A stretch of 64,000 bases of DNA from Colwellia sp. Arc7-D (GCF_003061515.1 NZ_CP028924.1:1674001-1738000), one strand, 5' to 3'; numbered from the stretch's first letter, positions 20,366 through 31,521 are shown. Made by a program: numbers and translations. The notes: a model not told the origin generated them from the sequence alone.

Positions 20366-21952
20366 TTAAGCTGAAGGTAACCTAACAGTAAACTGAGTTT
20401 GTTGTTCATCAAGAATCTTAAAGGCAATTTCACCATGTTGTACTTCTGTCATTAATTTAGCAGAGTAGGTGCCTAAACCAATACCGGTATTATGATTAGA
20501 GCTGCTATATTTTTCAAACAGCGTAGGGCGCATTTGGGCTGGAATAACGCCATAATTGGTTAATTCAAAACTGATGAATTGATTGTGTTGGCTTAGTGCC
20601 AATGTTATTTTTTTATCGTCAGGTGAAGCTTCTACCGCATTCTTAATTAAATTATTAAAAATAGACAAGCAGAGTAATGGCTCTACCAAAATGTTGTGTT
20701 GAACATCAAAGCCACTCAGTTCGAAAGTAATGTTTTTAGCATCACTCGTTTTTGTTACTGCATTAATTGCATCATGAATTAACAAGTTTAAATTTGTTAC
20801 CTGTGGCATTACGCTATAAATACCTTGCTCTATTTTATATAAATTGAGCGAGTTATTTACCATGTTTACAACATTATTTACCGCGCGATTTATAGATTTA
20901 GCCGCACTTTTGTCTGTTAGGCGATAAGTTTCAAATAAAATGTTATTTAGGGGGGCTTTTAAATCATGGTGAGTTATTTTTTCTATATCTTCTCGTAACT
21001 TAGCATTTTCTTTAAGTGTGGAGACCTGTGCTGCTAAAGCAAGTTGTTGCTGTTGTAATCGAATATGTGTAGCAACACGTGCACGGAGTAAGTCACCATT
21101 TAACGGTTTCGTTATGTAGTCAACAGCACCCAGGTCAAAACCGTACTTTATATCTTCAACGAGTGCTTTAGCGCTTAAAAATATTATCGGAATATTTGCA
21201 CTGCTTTCTATCTCTTTAAGGCTTTTGCATACTTGGTAGCCATCCATGGTCGGCATCATAATATCTAATAAAATTAAACTTATGTTGTGGTTATTGCTTG
21301 CCACAATTTTTAAAGCATGTTGGCCTGATTTAGCTGCTATTACGCGGTAAAGATTTCGTAAATTTCCGGCGGCAACATCTATATTACTACTTTCATCGTC
21401 AACGACTAGAATTGTTGGTTTTTGCTCTTGAAGATCAGTTTTATTATTGACAATAGAAGCTATAGACGCACTATTTGTATTCACTTGTTCGCTACAATTC
21501 GCAAATATTGGATCTTGCGTTAGTTTAAATAAAGCGTTGATTACCCTATGTCTTTTAAAGGGAGGTGATAATGCAATACTATGATTTATGGCTGAAATAG
21601 TGCCGACTTGCACATCTGGGCTGTGAGTAATATCTTCAACAATTTTCTGTGAAAGTAGCAATACTGGCAGATGATCAATATTTAATATTTTTACTAATTC
21701 ATCGCGAAATTCAAAGCTGTTATCTGTCGTTGCATTATCAGCACAAATTAATAAACTGATGGTTGAAAACTGTGCAAACTCTAAGGCGTCTTCAATATTT
21801 TCAATGCAAGAAATCGCAGTCTTACTAACACCACATGAGCATAATATTTTAGCAAGTGCTTCGCGCACTAAGCGGCTTTCATCGACAATTAAAATATGTT
21901 CAAGCAAGGTTATTTTACCGTTAAAAGTATGGAGAGAATATTGCCGTAACAA
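20366..21952 (-). CDS. Double-receiver histidine kinase/response regulator
   Basis: This is a cytoplasmic signalling protein of 528 residues. A first receiver (about 16-150, LEHILIVDESRLVREAL) looks degenerate because the usual phospho-acceptor region reads LLICADNAT. A second receiver (about 179-300) is complete: VVDDES, phospho-Asp in LLDIMMPTMDGYQV, and the conserved Lys in DYITKPLNGD. A HisKA helix pair follows with the phospho-His in THHDLKAPLNNI. An HATPase_c domain (NNLIKNAVEAS, GIGLGTYSAKLM) ends the chain. The start is uncertain: TTG at 21952 or at 21907, the latter giving MLEHILIVDES. No ATG exists in frame before the first receiver. The signal and partners are unknown. Confidence 0.8.
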   Translation of the reverse strand: MLRQYSLHTFNGKITLLEHILIVDESRLVREALAKILCSCGVSKTAISCIENIEDALEFAQFSTISLLICADNATTDNSFEFRDELVKILNIDHLPVLLLSQKIVEDITHSPDVQVGTISAINHSIALSPPFKRHRVINALFKLTQDPIFANCSEQVNTNSASIASIVNNKTDLQEQKPTILVVDDESSNIDVAAGNLRNLYRVIAAKSGQHALKIVASNNHNISLILLDIMMPTMDGYQVCKSLKEIESSANIPIIFLSAKALVEDIKYGFDLGAVDYITKPLNGDLLRARVATHIRLQQQQLALAAQVSTLKENAKLREDIEKITHHDLKAPLNNILFETYRLTDKSAAKSINRAVNNVVNMVNNSLNLYKIEQGIYSVMPQVTNLNLLIHDAINAVTKTSDAKNITFELSGFDVQHNILVEPLLCLSIFNNLIKNAVEASPDDKKITLALSQHNQFISFELTNYGVIPAQMRPTLFEKYSSSNHNTGIGLGTYSAKLMTEVQHGEIAFKILDEQQTQFTVRLPSA

Positions 21953-22049
21953 TACCGTGTTTGTAATACGAATGTACAGAAATTGTATACGGAAGTTATT
22001 AACTTAAGGTATATAAGTAATTTAATAACCATGTACTTAACATGACATT

Positions 22050-22080
22050 AAAAAAAAAGGCAACCAAAGAGGTTGCCTTT
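22050..22080 (-). terminator. Intrinsic terminator of gltA
   Basis: AAAGGCAACC / GGTTGCCTTT 10-bp stem. On the minus strand it is followed by nine T residues. Confidence 0.93.
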
Positions 22081-22112
22081 AAAGAATATAATAAGCGATT
22101 AATTAATGCTAA

Positions 22113-23399
22113 TTATCTCTCACTTAATGGAACAAATTTACGGTTAATTTCGCCAGTGTATTTTTGACGAGGACGACCGATTTTTTGTCCTTCTTGACCA
22201 AGCATTTCATCCCAGTGAGCAATCCAACCTACGGTACGTGACATAGCAAAAATTACTGTGAACATGTTCGTTGGAATACCAATAGCTTTAAGGATGATTC
22301 CTGAGTAAAAATCAACGTTAGGGTATAATTTTTTCTCAATGAAATATGGGTCTTCTAGCGCTACTTTTTCAAGTGCCATTGCTACATCAAGCAATGGATC
22401 TTGTATACCTAATTCAGTTAAAACTTCATGACATGTTTCACGCATTACGGTAGCACGTGGATCGAAGTTTTTATAAACACGATGTCCAAAGCCCATTAAG
22501 CGGAAAGGGTCAGCTTTATCTTTTGCTTTAGCAACAAATTCATCAACACGATCTAATGAACCAATTTGTTGAAGCATAGTTAAACAAGCTTCGTTAGCGC
22601 CGCCATGAGCAGGGCCCCAAAGTGAAGCAACACCCGCTGCGATACATGCGTAAGGGTTAGCACCTGAAGAACCCGCTAAACGTACTGTAGACGTTGAAGC
22701 ATTTTGCTCATGATCTGCATGTAACGTAAAAATACGGTCCATTGCGCGAGCAACAGTAGGGCTAACAACATATTCTTCAGCCGGAACAGAGAACAACATA
22801 TGCAAGAAGTTTTCTGCATAAGTTAAGTCGTTACGTGGGTAAACAAAAGGTTGTCCGATACTATATTTATATGCCATAGCTGCAATAGTAGGCATTTTAG
22901 CAATTAAGCGGTGAGCACTACGCATACGTTGATCAGCGGCATGAATATCTAAATCACTGTGGTAAAAAGAAGACATAGCGCCAACAACACCACAAAGCAT
23001 CGCCATTGGATGTGCATCTGGTAGGAAACCATGAAAAAAGTGAACTAATTTTTCATGTACCATTGTGTGGTTAGTGATTGTATTAGTAAATTCATCATAT
23101 TGGCTTTTAGATGGTGCTTCACCATTCAATAAAATATAACAAACTTCTAGGTAGTCTGCTTGTTTAGCAAGACTATCAATTGGGTAACCACGATGTTGTA
23201 AAATACCTTTACCACCATCGATGAACGTAATTGCAGACTCACAAGAGGCAGTTGCTAAAAATCCTGGGTCATAGGTGAAATAGCCAGCACTGCCAAGTGT
23301 ACGAATATCTATAACATCGTTACCAGCACTACCTTTAAGAATTGGTAATTCCGCAACTACATTACCGTCGATACTAAGAGAGGCTTTTGAATCAGCCAT
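22113..23399 (-). CDS. gltA: Citrate synthase (type II)
   Basis: Citrate synthase condenses acetyl-CoA with oxaloacetate. The 428 residues match E. coli GltA closely over the N terminus ([13 protein letters not shown], then [20 protein letters not shown]). Catalytic histidines lie in [13 protein letters not shown] and [10 protein letters not shown], and the Asp region in the C-terminal third. The ATG at 23399 is preferred over the one at 23414 because a GGGG ribosome-binding site lies between them and the family starts with MAD. The gene diverges from sdhC, as in E. coli. Confidence 0.97.
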   Translation of the reverse strand: MADSKASLSIDGNVVAELPILKGSAGNDVIDIRTLGSAGYFTYDPGFLATASCESAITFIDGGKGILQHRGYPIDSLAKQADYLEVCYILLNGEAPSKSQYDEFTNTITNHTMVHEKLVHFFHGFLPDAHPMAMLCGVVGAMSSFYHSDLDIHAADQRMRSAHRLIAKMPTIAAMAYKYSIGQPFVYPRNDLTYAENFLHMLFSVPAEEYVVSPTVARAMDRIFTLHADHEQNASTSTVRLAGSSGANPYACIAAGVASLWGPAHGGANEACLTMLQQIGSLDRVDEFVAKAKDKADPFRLMGFGHRVYKNFDPRATVMRETCHEVLTELGIQDPLLDVAMALEKVALEDPYFIEKKLYPNVDFYSGIILKAIGIPTNMFTVIFAMSRTVGWIAHWDEMLGQEGQKIGRPRQKYTGEINRKFVPLSER

Positions 23400-23805
23400 A
23401 TATTTCGTCCCCATTATATTTGTTTATCTAGAAAATTGTTAAAACCAAATGTTTAGTCAATTTTTGTGAATATTAAACTAACCCTATTCTACTTCAGATC
23501 ACCCCCTAGAAGTCAATTTGTTTGTTTCGCTCTTAGACTAAAGTTACATGTCATTATCAATTTTTGTTACGTATGGTTGTTAAATAGTCGCTAGCCTCGT
23601 AAATAGGCTGAAACTTGTCGGGAAGAAAATTGTAATTAATGATTTTCACCTATATAATCAAGCCGATCTGAATTCTTTTTTAGCATTCATCAATCAAGTG
23701 CAAAAATTTAATTTACATCGGAGAGGGGTTATCTAACTTAATATATTGGTTGGATGACGTAAAAAAAATAAGTTGAAGGCTCTAAGAGCTCCTTAGGCAA
23801 CAATC
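23400..23805. promoter_or_regulatory. gltA-sdhC divergent regulatory region
   Basis: This intergenic region must carry the promoters of gltA (minus) and sdhCDAB (plus). A possible gltA promoter is TTGACT (23511-23516 on the minus strand) with TAGAAT (23486-23491), but its 19-bp spacer is long. The sdh promoter is listed separately. Operators for ArcA or CRP are expected from E. coli but I did not identify specific sites. Confidence 0.5.
23630..23658 (+). promoter_or_regulatory. sdhC promoter
   Basis: TTGTAA (23630-23635), a 17-bp spacer and a perfect TATAAT (23653-23658). The 5' leader would be about 140 nt. Confidence 0.65.
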
Positions 23806-24180
23806 GTGAAAAAACAACGTCCTGTAAACCTAGATTTGTCAACAATTAAAATGCATGCAGCAGCTAATGCTTCTATATTGCACCGTGTTTCAGGTGTAAT
23901 TATGGTATTTGCTATTGGTATTTTATTGTGGACGCTTTCTTTATCTCTATCTTCTGCTGAAGGTTTCGCGCAAGTAGAATCATTACTTAGCGGCTTATTC
24001 TTCAAAATAATTATGCTCGGTACGCTTTCTGCACTTATCTACCACTTACTTGGCGGTATCCGTCATTTATTTATGGATTTAGGTCATTTTGAAGAACTAG
24101 CGTCAGGTAATGCTACGGCTAAACTTATCATTGCACTTTGGTTGGTGCTTACTGTAGTAGTAGGAGTTCGATTATGGTAA
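23806..24180 (+). CDS. sdhC: Succinate dehydrogenase cytochrome b556 subunit SdhC
   Basis: SdhC is a membrane anchor of complex II that binds heme b and quinone. The 124 residues begin with KKQRPVNLDLSTIKMHAAA and contain the family motif SILHRVSGVIMVFAIGILLW. The heme-ligand region is YHLLGGIRHLFMDLGH. Three TM helices are visible. The start is GTG at 23806. The stop overlaps the sdhD ATG. Confidence 0.96.
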   Translation: MKKQRPVNLDLSTIKMHAAANASILHRVSGVIMVFAIGILLWTLSLSLSSAEGFAQVESLLSGLFFKIIMLGTLSALIYHLLGGIRHLFMDLGHFEELASGNATAKLIIALWLVLTVVVGVRLW

Positions 24181-24521
24181 ATAATGCAGCAACAGTAGGC
24201 CGTAGTGGCGTACATGATTTCATTCTTCTTCGTGCTAGTGCCATTATTTTAGCACTTTACACCTTTTATCTTGTTGGCTTTTTCGTTATAACATCTGATG
24301 TTACGTTTGAAGTTTGGCAGGCATTCTTTGGTAGTATCTGCACTAAAATATTTACCATTCTAGCCATTGTAGCGTTGTTAATTCACGCTTGGATTGGTGT
24401 TTGGCAAGTACTTTCTGATTACATTAAACCTGCGCTTTTACGCGGTGGTTTACAATTTTTCTTTTCTGTTTTGTTGCTCGTATACTTTGCAGCAGGCCTA
24501 TTAACTGTGTGGGGTGTGTAA
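24174..24521 (+). CDS. sdhD: Succinate dehydrogenase hydrophobic anchor SdhD
   Basis: SdhD is the second complex II anchor, with 115 residues and three TM helices. The family signature is GVHDFILLRASAIILALY near the start, and the heme-binding region is LLIHAWIGVWQVLSDYI. The ATG at 24174 is placed within the sdhC stop (ATGGTAA) and has AGGAG eight bases upstream, so a longer reading frame beginning at 24138 is rejected. Confidence 0.95.
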   Translation: MVNNAATVGRSGVHDFILLRASAIILALYTFYLVGFFVITSDVTFEVWQAFFGSICTKIFTILAIVALLIHAWIGVWQVLSDYIKPALLRGGLQFFFSVLLLVYFAAGLLTVWGV

Positions 24522-26291
24522 GTGAGCGTTCCAATTCGTGAATTCGACGCCATTGTCATTGGCGCTGGTGGTGCAGGTATGCGCGCTGCCCTAGCAATAT
24601 CGGAATCAGGCAAATCTTGTGCTTTGATTTCAAAAGTTTTCCCTACTCGTTCTCATACGGTATCTGCACAAGGCGGTATTACTGTTGCCTTGGGTAATGC
24701 TCATGAAGATCATTGGGAACAACACATGTACGATACGGTTAAAGGTTCTGATTATATCGGTGACCAAGACGCAATCGAATATATGTGTAAAACGGGTCCA
24801 GAATCTATCATCGAACTAGAGAAAATGGGTTTACCTTTTTCTCGTACGGAAGAAGGTAAAATTTACCAACGTCCGTTCGGTGGACAATCTAAAAACTTTG
24901 GTGGTGAACAAGCGGCACGTACAGCTGCTGCAGCGGACAGAACAGGTCATGCATTACTACATTGTTTATACCAACAGAATGTTAAAAACAAAACTAACGT
25001 TTATTCTGAGTGGTATGCATTAGATTTAGTTAAAAATAGTGACGGTGCTGTTGTTGGTACTACCGCAATTTGCATTGAAACTGGTGAAATTGTTTACTTC
25101 AAAGCACGTGCTACTGTTTTAGCAACAGGTGGCGCGGGTCGTATTTTTGCTTCTACCACTAATGCTCACATTAATACCGGTGACGGTGTTGGTATGTCAC
25201 TTCGTGCTGGCGTACAAATGCAAGATATGGAAATGTGGCAGTTCCACCCAACAGGTATTGCGGGTGCGGGCACATTAGTAACTGAAGGTTGTCGTGGAGA
25301 AGGTGGTTACCTTCTTAACAAAGACGGCGAACGTTTCATGGAACGTTATGCACCGAATGCTAAAGATTTAGCCGGTCGTGATGTTGTTGCTCGTTCTATG
25401 ATGACTGAAATACGCGAAGGTCGCGGTTTCGACGGTCCTTTAGGTCCACATCTTAAACTTAAACTTGATCATTTAGGTCGTGAAACACTAGAAAAACGTT
25501 TACCAGGAGTTTGTGATTTATCAAAAACTTTTGCTCACGTTGATCCTGCTGTTGAGCCTATTCCTGTTATACCAACTTGTCATTATCAGATGGGCGGTGT
25601 GCCTTGTAATGTTAATGGTCAAGCAATTAACTTCAACCCAGAAACGGGCGAAGAAAAAATTATTGAAGGCTTATTTGCCGTTGGTGAAATTGCGAACGTA
25701 TCAGTACATGGTGCTAACCGTTTAGGTGGCAACTCATTACTTGATTTAGTGGTATTTGGTCGTGCTGCGGGTAACTTCTTAGGTACTTACTTAAGTGAGA
25801 CTCAAGCCGGTAAAGATGCTTCTGAATCTGATATAGAAGTTTCGTTAGCGCGTACTAAGCGTTGGGAATCATCAACGAGTGGTGAAGATCCAGTTCAAAT
25901 TCGTAAAGATTTACAAAAATGTATGCAATTTAACTTCTCGGTATTCCGTGAAGGTGATGCAATGGCACAGGGCATGAAAGAATTAACTGAAATTCGTGAA
26001 CGCCTACAAAATGCCCATTTAGATGATAAGTCTTCTGAGTTTAACACTCACAGAATTGAGTGTTTAGAATTAGACAACTTAATGGAAACCGCTTTTTGTA
26101 CAGCTAAAGCAGCTAACTTCCGTACTGAGTCTCGTGGCGCACATGCTCGCGAAGATTTCCAAGTACGTGATGACGAAAATTGGTTATGTCACTCTATTTA
26201 CACACCAGGTTCAGAAGACATGAGCAAACGCTCTGTTAACATGAGCCCGGTTCACCGTGAAGCTTTCCCACCGAAAGCAAGAACTTACTAG
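24522..26291 (+). CDS. sdhA: Succinate dehydrogenase flavoprotein SdhA
   Basis: SdhA oxidises succinate to fumarate with covalent FAD. The 589 residues carry the dinucleotide-binding motif [19 protein letters not shown], the FAD-histidine segment [17 protein letters not shown], and the active-site segments [20 protein letters not shown] and [19 protein letters not shown]. The start is GTG at 24522 immediately after the sdhD stop. Length is normal. Confidence 0.98.
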   Translation: MSVPIREFDAIVIGAGGAGMRAALAISESGKSCALISKVFPTRSHTVSAQGGITVALGNAHEDHWEQHMYDTVKGSDYIGDQDAIEYMCKTGPESIIELEKMGLPFSRTEEGKIYQRPFGGQSKNFGGEQAARTAAAADRTGHALLHCLYQQNVKNKTNVYSEWYALDLVKNSDGAVVGTTAICIETGEIVYFKARATVLATGGAGRIFASTTNAHINTGDGVGMSLRAGVQMQDMEMWQFHPTGIAGAGTLVTEGCRGEGGYLLNKDGERFMERYAPNAKDLAGRDVVARSMMTEIREGRGFDGPLGPHLKLKLDHLGRETLEKRLPGVCDLSKTFAHVDPAVEPIPVIPTCHYQMGGVPCNVNGQAINFNPETGEEKIIEGLFAVGEIANVSVHGANRLGGNSLLDLVVFGRAAGNFLGTYLSETQAGKDASESDIEVSLARTKRWESSTSGEDPVQIRKDLQKCMQFNFSVFREGDAMAQGMKELTEIRERLQNAHLDDKSSEFNTHRIECLELDNLMETAFCTAKAANFRTESRGAHAREDFQVRDDENWLCHSIYTPGSEDMSKRSVNMSPVHREAFPPKARTY

Positions 26292-26301
26292 GAGCGTTGT
26301 G

Positions 26302-27012
26302 ATGAAACAAATTTTTTCAATTTACCGTTACAACCCTGATGTTGATAACAAACCTTACATGAAAGATTATGAGCTGGAAATTCCAGAAGGCTCAGACATG
26401 ATGGTATTAGACGCCTTAATTTTGCTAAAAGAGCAAGATTCTAGTCTTTCATTCCGTCGTTCATGTCGTGAAGGTGTTTGTGGCTCTGACGGTTTGAATA
26501 TGAATGGTAAAAACGGTTTGGCATGTATCACGCCTTTATCTGCTGTTCCAGCAAATAAAATTGTGTTACGTCCATTACCAGGTTTGCCAGTAGTACGTGA
26601 TTTGATTATTGATATGACACAGTTTTACAATCAATATGAAAAAATCAGACCTTACCTGATTAATGATGGTAAAGAACAACCTGCACGCGAACATTTACAA
26701 ACTATCGAAGAACGTGAAAAATTAGATGGTTTATACGAATGTATATTATGTGCTTGTTGTTCAACATCTTGTCCTTCTTTCTGGTGGAATCCTGATAAAT
26801 TTATCGGGCCAGCAGGTTTATTGCACGCTTATCGTTTTCTTATCGATAGCCGCGATACTGCAACAGAAGAGCGACTAGATGATTTACAAGATGCCTACAG
26901 CGTATTCCGTTGTCACGGTATTATGAACTGTGTTGATGTTTGTCCGAAAGGATTAAACCCAACAAAAGCCATTGGCCATATTAAGTCAATGTTGCTAACC
27001 AGAGCGGTTTAA
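26302..27012 (+). CDS. sdhB: Succinate dehydrogenase iron-sulfur subunit SdhB
   Basis: SdhB passes electrons from SdhA to quinone through three iron-sulfur centres. The 236 residues show the 2Fe-2S motif SCREGVCGSDGLNMNG, the 4Fe-4S cluster CILCACCSTSCPSFWW, and the distal cysteines CHGIMNCVDVCPKGLNP. The ATG at 26302 has AGGAG seven bases upstream. Confidence 0.98.
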   Translation: MKQIFSIYRYNPDVDNKPYMKDYELEIPEGSDMMVLDALILLKEQDSSLSFRRSCREGVCGSDGLNMNGKNGLACITPLSAVPANKIVLRPLPGLPVVRDLIIDMTQFYNQYEKIRPYLINDGKEQPAREHLQTIEEREKLDGLYECILCACCSTSCPSFWWNPDKFIGPAGLLHAYRFLIDSRDTATEERLDDLQDAYSVFRCHGIMNCVDVCPKGLNPTKAIGHIKSMLLTRAV

Positions 27013-27020
27013 TTTAAACG

Positions 27021-27060
27021 TCCGAGCACTCAATAAACGTGTGCTCGGATAATTTATTTT
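27021..27060 (+). terminator. Hairpin between sdhB and sucA
   Basis: TCCGAGCAC / GTGCTCGGA forms a 9-bp perfect stem with an 11-base loop, followed by a T-rich segment. Because sucA has no obvious promoter in the remaining 45 bp, this may be a partial terminator or mRNA-processing hairpin within an sdh-suc transcript. Confidence 0.65.
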
Positions 27061-27103
27061 AGACATATCTTTTGATTGCTTTTATCCCATAAAGGAACAG
27101 GCA

Positions 27104-29908
27104 ATGCCCGAAGGTGCTATGAAGACTTGGATAGAGTCTTCCCATTTAAGTGGCGCGAACGCTGCTTATATTGAAGAATTATACGAATCTTATCTGGATA
27201 ACTCACAATCTGTAACTGCAGAGTGGCGAGCTATATTCCAACAACTTCCTAAAATTGAAGGTGCTGACGTTGAATATCGGCATTCTGAAATCCGCAATGA
27301 ATTTAAAGACCTAGCCCAACAAACACAAAAAACCGTAGTTGTTTCGGGTGGCAGTGACGCTAAGCAAGTTAAAGTTTTACAGCTGATCAATGCTTTTCGT
27401 TTTCGCGGACATCAAAATGCTAACCTTGACCCTCTAGGGTTATGGCAACGTGATAAAGTACGTGATTTGCAATTGTCTCACCATGATCTATCAGAAAATG
27501 ATTTTGATCGTGAGTTTAACATTGGTTCATTGGCAATTGGCCAAGACTCAATGAAACTTGGTGATCTATATAAAGCCCTTAAAACTACTTATTGTGGTTC
27601 TATTGGTGCTGAATATATGCATATTACCAGCACTGACGAAAAACGTTGGTTACAACAACGCTTAGAGTCGGTGCAATCACAAGCAGTATTAACCGTTGAA
27701 GAGAAACAAGAAATTTTCAAAGACTTAGTTGCGGCTGACGGACTTGAAAAATACCTAGGAGCTAAGTTCCCAGGTGCAAAACGTTTCTCTCTTGAAGGTG
27801 GCGATGCATTAGTACCTATGTTGAAACAACTTATTACACGTGCCGGTACACAAGGCGCTAAAGAAGTTGTTATGGGCATGGCTCATCGTGGTCGTTTAAA
27901 TGTTCTCGTTAACGTGATGGGGAAAAATCCATCTAAGTTATTTGATGAATTCGGTGGCAAGCATGATGAAATATTATCTTCTGGTGATGTTAAATATCAC
28001 CAAGGTTATTCATCTGACTTCGTAACACCGGGCGGTAACGTTCATTTAGCGTTAGCCTTTAACCCATCGCATCTAGAAATTGTTAACCCTGTTGTTATCG
28101 GTTCAGTGCGTGCAAGACTAGACAGACGTGATTGTAATGAAGGTGATTTAGTATTACCTATTACTATTCATGGTGACTCGGCAATTGCGGGTCAAGGTGT
28201 TGTACAAGAAACCTTCAACATGTCACAAGCGCGTGCCTTTAAAGTTGGCGGTACTATCCGTATTGTGGTGAATAACCAAGTCGGTTTTACAACGTCAAGT
28301 TCAGAAGATACTCGCAGCGGTGAATATTGTACTGAAATTGCTAAAATGGTATCAGCGCCAATTCTACATGTGAATGGTGATGATCCAGAAGCGGTTATTT
28401 TGGCAACGCAAATTGCCTTAGATTACCGAAACGAATTTAAACGTGATGTAGTTATTGATTTAGTCTGTTATCGACGTCACGGACATAATGAAGCTGATGA
28501 GCCAAGTGCTACACAGCCACTTATGTATAAAAAAGTTAAAAAGCATCCTACGCCTCGTCAACTTTATGCAGATAAACTTAATGCCGAAGGCTCACTCAAT
28601 AAAGCTAAAACGGATGAGTTAACTGCTTATTACCGTAAATTGCTTGATGAAGGTCAATGTACTGTTGAACAGTGGCGACCAATGACAGAGCATTCTGTTG
28701 ATTGGACACCTTATATTGGTCACGAGTGGGATGACGATTACGATAAAGAAATATCGCTTGATAAGTTGAAAGAACTTGCCGGCAAAATTTCAACTATTCC
28801 TGCTGAACATCATGTTCACAATCGCGTAAAGAAAATTTATGACGATCGTGAAAAAATGGCCAGTGGTGAAAAGTTACTTGATTGGGGTATGGCTGAAAAT
28901 TTAGCATATGCCTCTATTGTTGATATCGGTAAGCGTGTTCGTATAACAGGGCAAGACTCTGGTCGTGGTACTTTCTTCCATCGTCATGCTGTTTTGCATA
29001 ATCAAGACGATGCAAGCCGCTATTTACCTTTACAAAATATTCGTGAAGGTCAAGGTCCGTTTGACGTACATGATTCAGTGTTATCTGAAGTGTCAGTATT
29101 AGCTTTTGAATATGGCTATACAACAGCTGAACCAAGTGGTTTAACTATTTGGGAAGCGCAGTTTGGTGATTTTGCTAACTGTGCACAGGTTGTATTTGAC
29201 CAATTCATTAGCTCAGGCGAACAAAAGTGGGGTCGCTTATGTGGCTTAACTATGTTGTTGCCGCATGGTTATGAAGGTCAAGGGCCTGAGCATTCATCTG
29301 CTCGCCTAGAACGCTTTTTGCAACTTTGTGCTGATCACAACATGCAAGTTTGTGTACCATCAACACCTGCGCAAGTATTTAATATGCTGCGTCGCCAAGT
29401 GGTTCGTCCTATGCGTCGTCCATTGGTTGTTATGTCACCTAAATCATTGTTACGTCACCCAATGGCAGTATCGTCATTAGAAGAACTTTCTACGGGTGTA
29501 TTCCACAATGTTATCGGTGAAGTTGATGAATTAGATGCTGACAAAGTTGAACGCGTAGTTTTTTGTAGTGGTAAAGTTTACTACGAACTACTTGATCAAC
29601 GTCGTAAGAATGAGCAAACCAATGTTGCAATCATTCGTGTTGAGCAGCTATATCCATTCCCAGAAGTTGAGCTTAAAGCTGAAATTGCAAAATATCAGCA
29701 TGTTAAGCAATTCGTTTGGTGTCAGGAAGAACCGCAAAATCAAGGTGCTTGGTATTGTTCTCAGCATCATTTTAGAGCGGCGATACCGGCAGATACTTAT
29801 TTGACATATGCAGGACGTAATGCTTCGGCAGCACCTGCTGTAGGTTATATGTCAGTTCATGTTAAAGAGCAACAGGCGCTAGTTCAAGACGCGCTTAATG
29901 TAGAATAG
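27104..29908 (+). CDS. sucA: 2-oxoglutarate dehydrogenase E1 component
   Basis: SucA is the thiamine-diphosphate E1 subunit that decarboxylates 2-oxoglutarate and loads succinyl onto E2. The 934 residues align from the first codons with E. coli SucA (KTWIESSHLSGANAAYIEEL). Features include the region VVMGMAHRGRLNVLVNVMGK, the ThDP segment TIHGDSAIAGQGVVQE, and GQDSGRGTFFHRHAV. The start ATG 27104 follows AAAGGAA. Confidence 0.98.
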   Translation: MPEGAMKTWIESSHLSGANAAYIEELYESYLDNSQSVTAEWRAIFQQLPKIEGADVEYRHSEIRNEFKDLAQQTQKTVVVSGGSDAKQVKVLQLINAFRFRGHQNANLDPLGLWQRDKVRDLQLSHHDLSENDFDREFNIGSLAIGQDSMKLGDLYKALKTTYCGSIGAEYMHITSTDEKRWLQQRLESVQSQAVLTVEEKQEIFKDLVAADGLEKYLGAKFPGAKRFSLEGGDALVPMLKQLITRAGTQGAKEVVMGMAHRGRLNVLVNVMGKNPSKLFDEFGGKHDEILSSGDVKYHQGYSSDFVTPGGNVHLALAFNPSHLEIVNPVVIGSVRARLDRRDCNEGDLVLPITIHGDSAIAGQGVVQETFNMSQARAFKVGGTIRIVVNNQVGFTTSSSEDTRSGEYCTEIAKMVSAPILHVNGDDPEAVILATQIALDYRNEFKRDVVIDLVCYRRHGHNEADEPSATQPLMYKKVKKHPTPRQLYADKLNAEGSLNKAKTDELTAYYRKLLDEGQCTVEQWRPMTEHSVDWTPYIGHEWDDDYDKEISLDKLKELAGKISTIPAEHHVHNRVKKIYDDREKMASGEKLLDWGMAENLAYASIVDIGKRVRITGQDSGRGTFFHRHAVLHNQDDASRYLPLQNIREGQGPFDVHDSVLSEVSVLAFEYGYTTAEPSGLTIWEAQFGDFANCAQVVFDQFISSGEQKWGRLCGLTMLLPHGYEGQGPEHSSARLERFLQLCADHNMQVCVPSTPAQVFNMLRRQVVRPMRRPLVVMSPKSLLRHPMAVSSLEELSTGVFHNVIGEVDELDADKVERVVFCSGKVYYELLDQRRKNEQTNVAIIRVEQLYPFPEVELKAEIAKYQHVKQFVWCQEEPQNQGAWYCSQHHFRAAIPADTYLTYAGRNASAAPAVGYMSVHVKEQQALVQDALNVE

Positions 29909-29959
29909 ACCCTCTTTTTTATAAAGAGATTAATTAAGAGTGTGTAAGGAATATTATAA

Positions 29960-31462
29960 ATGACAACCGAAATTAAGGTTCCCGTTTTACCTGAATCAGT
30001 TGCAGATGCAACTATAGCGACTTGGCATGTACAAGTTGGTGATAAAGTGTCTCGTGATCAAGTATTAGTTGATATTGAAACTGATAAAGTGGTTCTTGAA
30101 GTACCAGCAACGTCTGATGGCGTAATTACTGATATATCTCAAGCTGAAGGTGCTACGGTACTTGGCGAGCAAGTTATTGCTATTTTATCAGAAGGTGAGG
30201 CTGAAACAGCTGCACCTGAAGCTAAAAGCGATGCTGCTCCAGCAAGTAAAGCTGAAGCGAAAGCTCCAGCAGGCAATGCTAAAGTTATCGATATCGTTGT
30301 ACCAGTATTACCAGAGTCAGTTGCTGATGCGACTGTAGCTGCATGGCATGTTGCTGCAGGCGATACCGTAACTGTTGACCAAAACTTAGTTGATATTGAA
30401 ACTGACAAAGTGGTTTTAGAAGTTGTTGCACAAGCTGATGGCATAATTGGTAAAATAATTCACGCTGAAGGCGAGACAGTATTAGGCGACCAAAAACTTG
30501 GTGAACTTAATGTTGGTGCAGCAGCAAGCGCAGCACCTGCAGCTTCAGCAGAAGAAGCGATTAGTTCAGACGAACTTGCTGGTCCATCAGTACGTCGTTT
30601 AATGAAAGAAAAAGGCCTTACAGCTAACGATGTTGTTGGTACTGGTAAAGGCGGTCGTATTTCTAAAGAAGATGTTGAAGCAGCAGCTAACAAGCCTAAA
30701 GCAGCTCCAGCAAAAGCAGCGGCGCCAGCGCCAGCAGCACAAGCTTCTGCAGCATTAGGTGAGCGTACACAAAAACGTGTACCTATGACGCGTTTACGTA
30801 AAACAATCGCGACACGTTTATTAGAAGCGAAAAATTCTACGGCCATGTTAACCACGTTTAACGAAGTTAACATGAAGCCAATTATGGATCTTCGTAACCA
30901 ATATAAAGACGTGTTCGAGAAAACACATGATACCCGTTTAGGTTTCATGTCTTTCTACGTTAAAGCGGTAACCGAAGCGCTTAAACGCTACCCAGCAATT
31001 AACGCGTCAATTGACGGTGATGATATTGTTTATCATAACTTTTTTGACATTTCGATTGCGGTATCTACACCACGTGGTTTAGTTACACCAGTACTACGTG
31101 ATGCAGATCAGCTAAGCATGGCAGGTATCGAAAACGGTATCCGTTCATTAGCGATTAAAGGTCGTGACGGAAAATTAACCATGGACGAAATGCAAGGTGG
31201 TAACTTTACTATCACTAATGGCGGCGTTTTTGGTTCATTAATTTCAACGCCTATTCTTAACTTGCCACAAGCGGCAATCTTAGGAATGCATAAAATCCAA
31301 GATCGCCCAATGGCAGTTAATGGAAAAGTTGAAATTTTACCTATGATGTACCTAGCTCTTTCTTATGATCATCGTTTAGTTGATGGTAAAGAATCAGTTG
31401 GATTTTTAGTAACAATTAAAGAGTTGTTGGAAGATCCAACACGCTTGTTACTTAATATATAG
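29960..31462 (+). CDS. sucB: 2-oxoglutarate dehydrogenase E2 (dihydrolipoyl succinyltransferase), two lipoyl domains
   Basis: E2 carries the lipoyl swinging arm and forms the complex core. The 500-residue chain has two lipoyl domains (about 1-78 and 108-182), each with the lipoylated lysine in ETDKVVLEV. They are followed by an Ala/Pro-rich linker, an E3-binding domain ([20 protein letters not shown]), a second linker, and the catalytic domain with [18 protein letters not shown]. coli SucB is about 405 residues with a single lipoyl domain, so the extra domain accounts for the length. It follows sucA by 51 bp. Confidence 0.97.
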   Translation: MTTEIKVPVLPESVADATIATWHVQVGDKVSRDQVLVDIETDKVVLEVPATSDGVITDISQAEGATVLGEQVIAILSEGEAETAAPEAKSDAAPASKAEAKAPAGNAKVIDIVVPVLPESVADATVAAWHVAAGDTVTVDQNLVDIETDKVVLEVVAQADGIIGKIIHAEGETVLGDQKLGELNVGAAASAAPAASAEEAISSDELAGPSVRRLMKEKGLTANDVVGTGKGGRISKEDVEAAANKPKAAPAKAAAPAPAAQASAALGERTQKRVPMTRLRKTIATRLLEAKNSTAMLTTFNEVNMKPIMDLRNQYKDVFEKTHDTRLGFMSFYVKAVTEALKRYPAINASIDGDDIVYHNFFDISIAVSTPRGLVTPVLRDADQLSMAGIENGIRSLAIKGRDGKLTMDEMQGGNFTITNGGVFGSLISTPILNLPQAAILGMHKIQDRPMAVNGKVEILPMMYLALSYDHRLVDGKESVGFLVTIKELLEDPTRLLLNI

Positions 31463-31521
31463 TTAAACATCAAGTAAGTAGTAATATTGAATTTTTTGGT
31501 TTGATTTAGACTATAGTAGTA

